Shown in pieces: positions 59,829 to 64,000 of a stretch of DNA of 64,000 nucleotides (positions within the stretch are counted from its first letter, which is position 1; each line of letters opens with the position of its first letter). This DNA is from Oopsacas minuta. Lineage: Eukaryota > Porifera > Hexactinellida > Lyssacinosida > Leucopsacidae. The notes beneath the pieces are model-generated. The model saw only the letters and a program-made list of their open reading frames with translations. It was not told the DNA's origin and searched no databases. A program made the position numbers and the translations under genes. The stretch is from positions 1 through 64,000 of the forward strand of contig JAKMXF010000330.1 of NCBI GenBank assembly GCA_024704765.1. Reading direction: 5' to 3'.

Positions 59829-60896
59829 TTACAACTCGATATTTTCCATTTCTGAAATAAGATCTTTCAATCTTGTAATATTTTCCCTTGTCTTTGTTAC
59901 ATGATAATGTTTAGCTTTTGATAACAAGTTGTATAGAGCCATTGTCTTTTGGTGCTGCAGTAACATTAAGTCGCTCTCTCCCATCCTAGTAATACTATCC
60001 AGTTCATCGTGTGCTCGATCTAGGAGCTCTGCCGTTTTAGTGAAGTCCTTTGTTTTCTTGCTAAGTTGTGCGATAGTCTCCAGTTTCTTTTGTCTTCTCT
60101 GCAGCATGTTTAGTGCTGCTAAAGTGTAGCTAGTATAATACTCAAAGAACAGATAAATGTTTTGATCTACTTCCACAAAAGCGGATTCTAAATTAGCTCT
60201 TGAGAAATCAAGATACTCTTCTAAGAATCCTAATATATTATACTCCTTGGGACTGTCTTTGAAAAAGAGCTCATTAGAAAATTGAGATGTTTCCTTGGAA
60301 AATTGTATAGATGATTGAATAATACGCTCGTTTGACTTACATTTAGTAGAATACAATACAAAACAGCCTCGGATAACATCGTAGTACTTAGATAGAGATT
60401 GTTGATACTCGACAAAATTTTTATCAGGATCTTGTGTGGAGCGGAATTGAATAGAACCAAACATTTTAGAAGCTTCCTCCTTTATAGAACTACCTATGCT
60501 AGAGGCAGGAACAGTAGGGAGTTTCTCCTGACTGAAGAATCTCTGTACACAGGATTCCTGGGAAAATTTAGGATGTTGGACTATAAGTTCTAAGAACACC
60601 TGAGTAGCTAGACAGAATCCTTGCAGATAATGCTCTCTGAGGATGCTACCTGGATGGAATACAGGGGAGGGGATCTTAGGGAGTGGAGGAAGGATGCAAC
60701 CCATGTAGGGACCATTGAGTACTGTTTTACTCAACTCAATGAACATCCAACGTAGATCTTCATACAGTCTGTATACGACTAATTCAGTGTTATAAATAAC
60801 GCCTATTTCCATAAATATGGTAGTTTTACCCTCTCTCCGACCTTTGACCCTCTGTACAGAGTTCATTAATCCAGGCTTATGATCTTCAGTAGCCAT
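59829..60896 (-). CDS. PX-BAR sorting nexin, SNX5/6/32-like
   Basis: Intronless, 355 aa. Residues about 18-122 look like a PX domain: VVYRLYEDLRWMFIELS, then the Pro motif CILPPLPKIPSP that precedes the lipid-binding loop, and a helix ending HPKFSQESCVQRFF. Residues about 150-352 are a long all-helical region consistent with a BAR domain (YDVIRGCFVLYSTKC, FLEEYLDFSRANLESAFVEV, LNMLQRRQKKLETIAQL). This domain order is that of endosomal sorting nexins, which bind and curve endosomal membrane in retromer or ESCPE-1 coats. Overall layout recalls SNX5/SNX6/SNX32, but sequence is divergent and the Arg for PI3P binding is not obvious, as in SNX5/6. The subfamily call is tentative. The length is slightly short of vertebrate SNX5 (about 404 aa). 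Confidence 0.65.
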   Translation of the reverse strand: MATEDHKPGLMNSVQRVKGRREGKTTIFMEIGVIYNTELVVYRLYEDLRWMFIELSKTVLNGPYMGCILPPLPKIPSPVFHPGSILREHYLQGFCLATQVFLELIVQHPKFSQESCVQRFFSQEKLPTVPASSIGSSIKEEASKMFGSIQFRSTQDPDKNFVEYQQSLSKYYDVIRGCFVLYSTKCKSNERIIQSSIQFSKETSQFSNELFFKDSPKEYNILGFLEEYLDFSRANLESAFVEVDQNIYLFFEYYTSYTLAALNMLQRRQKKLETIAQLSKKTKDFTKTAELLDRAHDELDSITRMGESDLMLLQHQKTMALYNLLSKAKHYHVTKTRENITRLKDLISEMENIEL

Positions 60897-62639
60897 CTGT
60901 TCATATTAATCAAAATTATGATACAATCTGGAGAGTAAGTAGAAAATACCAGCAAAACAACAAGTACTTGCAAATCTTGAAATTATCTACTATTGAAAAA
61001 ATATACTATAATTTCTCATACAGCACAGAAAGAATTTTTGTACATTGAATTACAGTAAAAATTGACAAAATAATTAAGCAAGAAACATGTCTATAGATTC
61101 TTGTCACCTTGTAATCATTTTGTGCGTGTGCTTATTACTGTAAGTGACTATTAGTCACAGTAGCAGACAAAAATGATACATAAACATAATATTGAAATAT
61201 ATCTATGATAGATTACGTATACTCATATAGTTTTAGATCTCGGCTAACCGGGGAAAACTATAACCAAATTCCGGCAAAGAAATATTTCAAAACTGGCAGC
61301 CAGGGACGAAAAATGCATCAGGGCTGCAAACCCTACTACAATTAATACCGACAAACCAGATGAACAGATAATATCACACATATATATACCAATTGTAAAA
61401 ACATGAAGTATGCATGTTATAAGCCATTAACCGAATATGGCCGAGAAAAATGTGTGATTTTATGACGTCAATAAGGTGCTGAAATCTCGATTTGAGTGCG
61501 GGAATTGGTTAAAACGAAGTGGTAAAATTAACGTGTTTCTTTTTCTTACGAACGTAACACTTCGGCCGTAATCGGTTAATTCACATAAGAACTCTTCCAT
61601 TATTTTGGAAAAATCACTTTTGTCCATCATTATTATCAAATGACTATTCTCGAGGATTTGGGCCAAAACCCTCTGGTATCCTAGATTAAATGGAGAAGTT
61701 GTTTGGGATAAGTAGAGCTTCTCCAAAGGTATAAGTTTACTGTGTTGGGAAGAGAGTGAAAAGAGATCTTTTTCAATTGACTAGTGGCTCGGGGGCCCCT
61801 AGGCGGTGCCTACTTTGCCTATAATCCGCCACTGACTACACCATACTATTGATCATGATTGTCTCATATCTGTTTCGTCAGAAGACTACAGGCCTGTAAA
61901 TTTCAGTGATAATAACTTTTGGCTACTATATGTGTCATGTAGTAGTCTCAGTAATAATTAACTAGCTTATCAACATATTAGAATGTACTAGTGATAGTTT
62001 ATATATTTTGTATATGTACAATTGCACATACAGATATATATATATATATACATAGTATTCAAACTTGCTTATGCCACATGGCCATGGGGTGTTGTGCAAT
62101 TGTTGTGCATGCTTGGTGCATTAAAATAATCAAAAACACTGGAGAATTCTGATTCCACCATGTTATAAATTTTCCAGATGTTAACTTCTAAGTTCTAAGC
62201 CAAGTCTGTATACATAATGCCCAAAAAGTTGCCAAAAGGTCATTTAGAAAAGAATTCTCTTACTTTCAGAGGTAAATTTCTTGATCTAATAGGAAAATTG
62301 ACATGAGAGCTGTTGCTAATAGGCAAACACCACTATAGCTAAAATTATGAAATGCTTAAATTCAGAAGTTGCAGACGTATGAGGATAATTAAAGATCAAT
62401 GGCATGGTATAGAATGCTTTATGCTATAGTACAAATGCGCACAGTGGCGTCGGAAGCTCACCAAAAATGGAGCCGCCATGGCCGCCCAAGTAGCTGCAGT
62501 TTCGACACCTATGACATGTACATAAATGTAATATTCCCCTTGATTGAATATACGTACTGATACTTCCAAATATTAAAAGAATAAAAATACGTAATAAAAT
62601 ACTATAAATACATAAAACAACTAACTGTGCATTATTCCA
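60897..62639. other. Intergenic with hAT-end fragments
   Basis: No supported gene. A hAT-like end (ATAATCCGCCACTG) finishes at about 61834, and another (CAGTGGCGTCGGAAGC) begins at 62442. Neither has a matching partner or duplicated flank that I can see, so both are probably truncated copies. An 88-codon minus ORF at 61460-61726 is not recognisable. Confidence 0.4.
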
Positions 62640-63995
62640 TTAAACAAAGCTAGTTGTGGTTTTAATGAAACACTTCATAAGCTGTTTGTTACCGTTATTA
62701 CCGATTATAAGAGAACCGTTCAAGTCTGCTGCAATTCCGGTAGGTTCTGAGAACTTGGTGATGTCATTTCCCAGAGAGTGTTGTGTGTATGAATTCTCTG
62801 GGAGATAATACACAACTAGAGAGTTCCCTATCTCATCGGCTATTATAACATTATTTTCTCCATCTAGCGTGAAAAATGCTGGGTCTTTAAGAAGCAAGGG
62901 CTGAGATCTATCCACCAGATGACGTAATAACGTACCTGTTAAGTCAAAAAGGTGCAGGAACGGACTCTTGCTATCTAACACAATTAATGTATCAGAATTT
63001 ACCAAAACATCCTTCGGACCATGGATATCATCGTGAGAAAAATAAGATTTTAGTTCCAAATCAAGACCATATACTTTAATTCTGCTATTGCCAAGATCAG
63101 CTACAAATATTTTCTCTTTAGATTCACTTATCGCAATTCCTTTCGGGCACCAGAATTCCTGTGCACCTGAACCATTGCTACCTATCTTTTTAACTAATTT
63201 ACCAGATAAATTGTAGGATAGCAGAGTGTGTGCCATCCAGTCTGTAACATACACAAAGTTACCGGACACAGATACACCCATGGGACACTTTAGATCAGCC
63301 TTATCTCCAACCTTCTTAACGTAACTCTCATTAGAGAATATGTGGATACACGAGTTGTTACCGTCTGCTACAAACATGCTTCCTTCCTTATCGAGGAAGA
63401 TACCATTAATCCAGAGCAGGGGTTCAGGAACCGGGATAGTAGGACCCAGTACGAGCTCTCCAGTCTCGTACTTTGAGCCCAAATGCAGACTAGCAAAACT
63501 CTCAATCAATTCTCTACCTGACGTCATAGACTTGTTGATTTTAAATGATACATCACCAAAGTTTGGTACTTTAAAAGTCGCGAGGTCACATGCCATCTTC
63601 TCCAGCTTAACTTGTAAAGTATCGTATGAGCTGTAGAGATGTTTCCCTGAACAGAAATGATAAGCTAGCTCTGTGTAGTTATATACACGTTGATGTATGT
63701 CTGTAAGATTCTGTACACTACTGATACAAGCATTTAGTTCTTCGAGATTAGCTTCAAATTTATCTCCTATCTTAGAGAGTGTGTCATCACGTACTATCTC
63801 TATCTCAGTAAGTAGACTGTTGTAGAAGCTTCCTACCCTCTCAAGCACTTCATCTTTAGTACGCATTATTCTAGAAAATTCTTTTGTGAGAGAAGCGATC
63901 AGGTGATTAGATTGGGAACAAGTTTTCTGTCCTTTCTTGATAGATTTATTCAGCACTCCTTTTGATGTAGCTAGTATGTCTTGTGTTGTATACAT
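62640..63995 (-). CDS. TRIM-NHL-like protein, C-terminal part (runs off window)
   Basis: A 451-aa frame with its first visible ATG 5 bases from the right edge, so the N-terminus is probably missing. Residues about 1-115 form a coiled coil (FYNSLLTEIEIVRDDTLSKI). Residues about 190-450 carry a series of NHL repeats forming a beta-propeller: NGIFLDKEGSMFVADGNN, CPMGVSVSGNFVYVTDWM, CPKGIAISESKEKIFVADLG, EPTGIAADLNGSLIIGN. This coiled coil plus NHL order is that of TRIM-NHL proteins (TRIM2/3/71 type), whose RING and B-box domains would lie upstream of the window. The NHL propeller binds RNA or protein in known members. Many invertebrates carry large sets of such genes, and the pseudogene at 15450-16510 is a relative. 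Whether a RING is present here is unknown. Confidence 0.75.
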   Translation of the reverse strand: MYTTQDILATSKGVLNKSIKKGQKTCSQSNHLIASLTKEFSRIMRTKDEVLERVGSFYNSLLTEIEIVRDDTLSKIGDKFEANLEELNACISSVQNLTDIHQRVYNYTELAYHFCSGKHLYSSYDTLQVKLEKMACDLATFKVPNFGDVSFKINKSMTSGRELIESFASLHLGSKYETGELVLGPTIPVPEPLLWINGIFLDKEGSMFVADGNNSCIHIFSNESYVKKVGDKADLKCPMGVSVSGNFVYVTDWMAHTLLSYNLSGKLVKKIGSNGSGAQEFWCPKGIAISESKEKIFVADLGNSRIKVYGLDLELKSYFSHDDIHGPKDVLVNSDTLIVLDSKSPFLHLFDLTGTLLRHLVDRSQPLLLKDPAFFTLDGENNVIIADEIGNSLVVYYLPENSYTQHSLGNDITKFSEPTGIAADLNGSLIIGNNGNKQLMKCFIKTTTSFV

Positions 63996-64000
63996 GAGAT

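Noticed and set aside
61460-61726. 88-codon minus-strand ORF
   Set aside because: No recognisable family and it lies in transposon-fragment DNA.
1-64000. CRISPR array, prophage, operon or plasmid features
   Set aside because: The sequence is metazoan in gene content and splicing. No regularly spaced repeats with spacers were seen.

Overview
The window is animal nuclear DNA. It is AT-rich, with spliced genes (GTAAGT/GTGAGT donors, TTAG/GTAG acceptors), metazoan signalling genes (ABL with SH3-SH2-kinase order, ETS factors, TRIM-NHL, TOPORS, DBF4) and many short DNA transposons of the hAT, pogo/Tigger-like and Tc1/mariner-like kinds. No bacterial feature (operon, CRISPR, ribosome-binding site) is present. 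Compact, mostly intronless genes, a 624-base assembly gap and very divergent ETS and bZIP proteins suggest an early-branching or reduced marine invertebrate. A sponge is my best guess, but the sequence does not prove it.

Layout, left to right. (1) 0.3-6 kb: minus-strand housekeeping genes, namely BAG1 co-chaperone, USP12/46 deubiquitinase (5 exons reconstructed) and V-ATPase subunit c. (2) 6-9.9 kb: gene-free, with a pogo-like MITE, a small TA-flanked MITE and a 912-bp near-perfect foldback. (3) 9.9-14.6 kb: three intronless minus-strand genes: TOPORS-like RING ligase, DBF4 (CDC7 kinase activator) and a PIERCE-family ciliary protein. (4) 14.6-25 kb: repeat-rich, with a decayed NHL-repeat pseudogene, a non-autonomous hAT element and a 3.1-kb hAT element with a broken transposase and an intact 8-bp target duplication. 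(5) 25.1 kb: a small plus-strand divergent CNC/Maf-like bZIP gene. (6) 27.8-43.1 kb: the ABL tyrosine kinase gene on the minus strand (8 coding exons, 854 aa). It holds fucose mutarotase (plus strand) in one intron and an unrecognised 300-aa ORF (minus strand) in another. (7) 46.2-58.7 kb: a NAP1-like histone chaperone (minus strand, 3 coding exons) whose 10.9-kb intron holds two tandem paralogous ETS genes on the plus strand and a gapped minus-strand gene of a zinc-cluster-like family. (8) 59.8-64 kb: a PX-BAR sorting nexin and a TRIM-NHL-type gene running off the right edge, both minus strand.

The genes do not form one pathway. Themes are ubiquitin biology (BAG1, USP12/46, TOPORS, a TRIM-NHL relative), replication and chromatin (DBF4, NAP1L), signalling and transcription (ABL, two ETS, bZIP), and membrane traffic or acidification (V-ATPase c, sorting nexin). 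The main structural features are nested genes in long introns and a high load of small DNA transposons with intact target-site duplications. I found no convincing wholly new biological system. The best candidates for novelty are the tandem divergent ETS pair, the aberrant bZIP, the unknown ORF nested in ABL and the long foldback elements.
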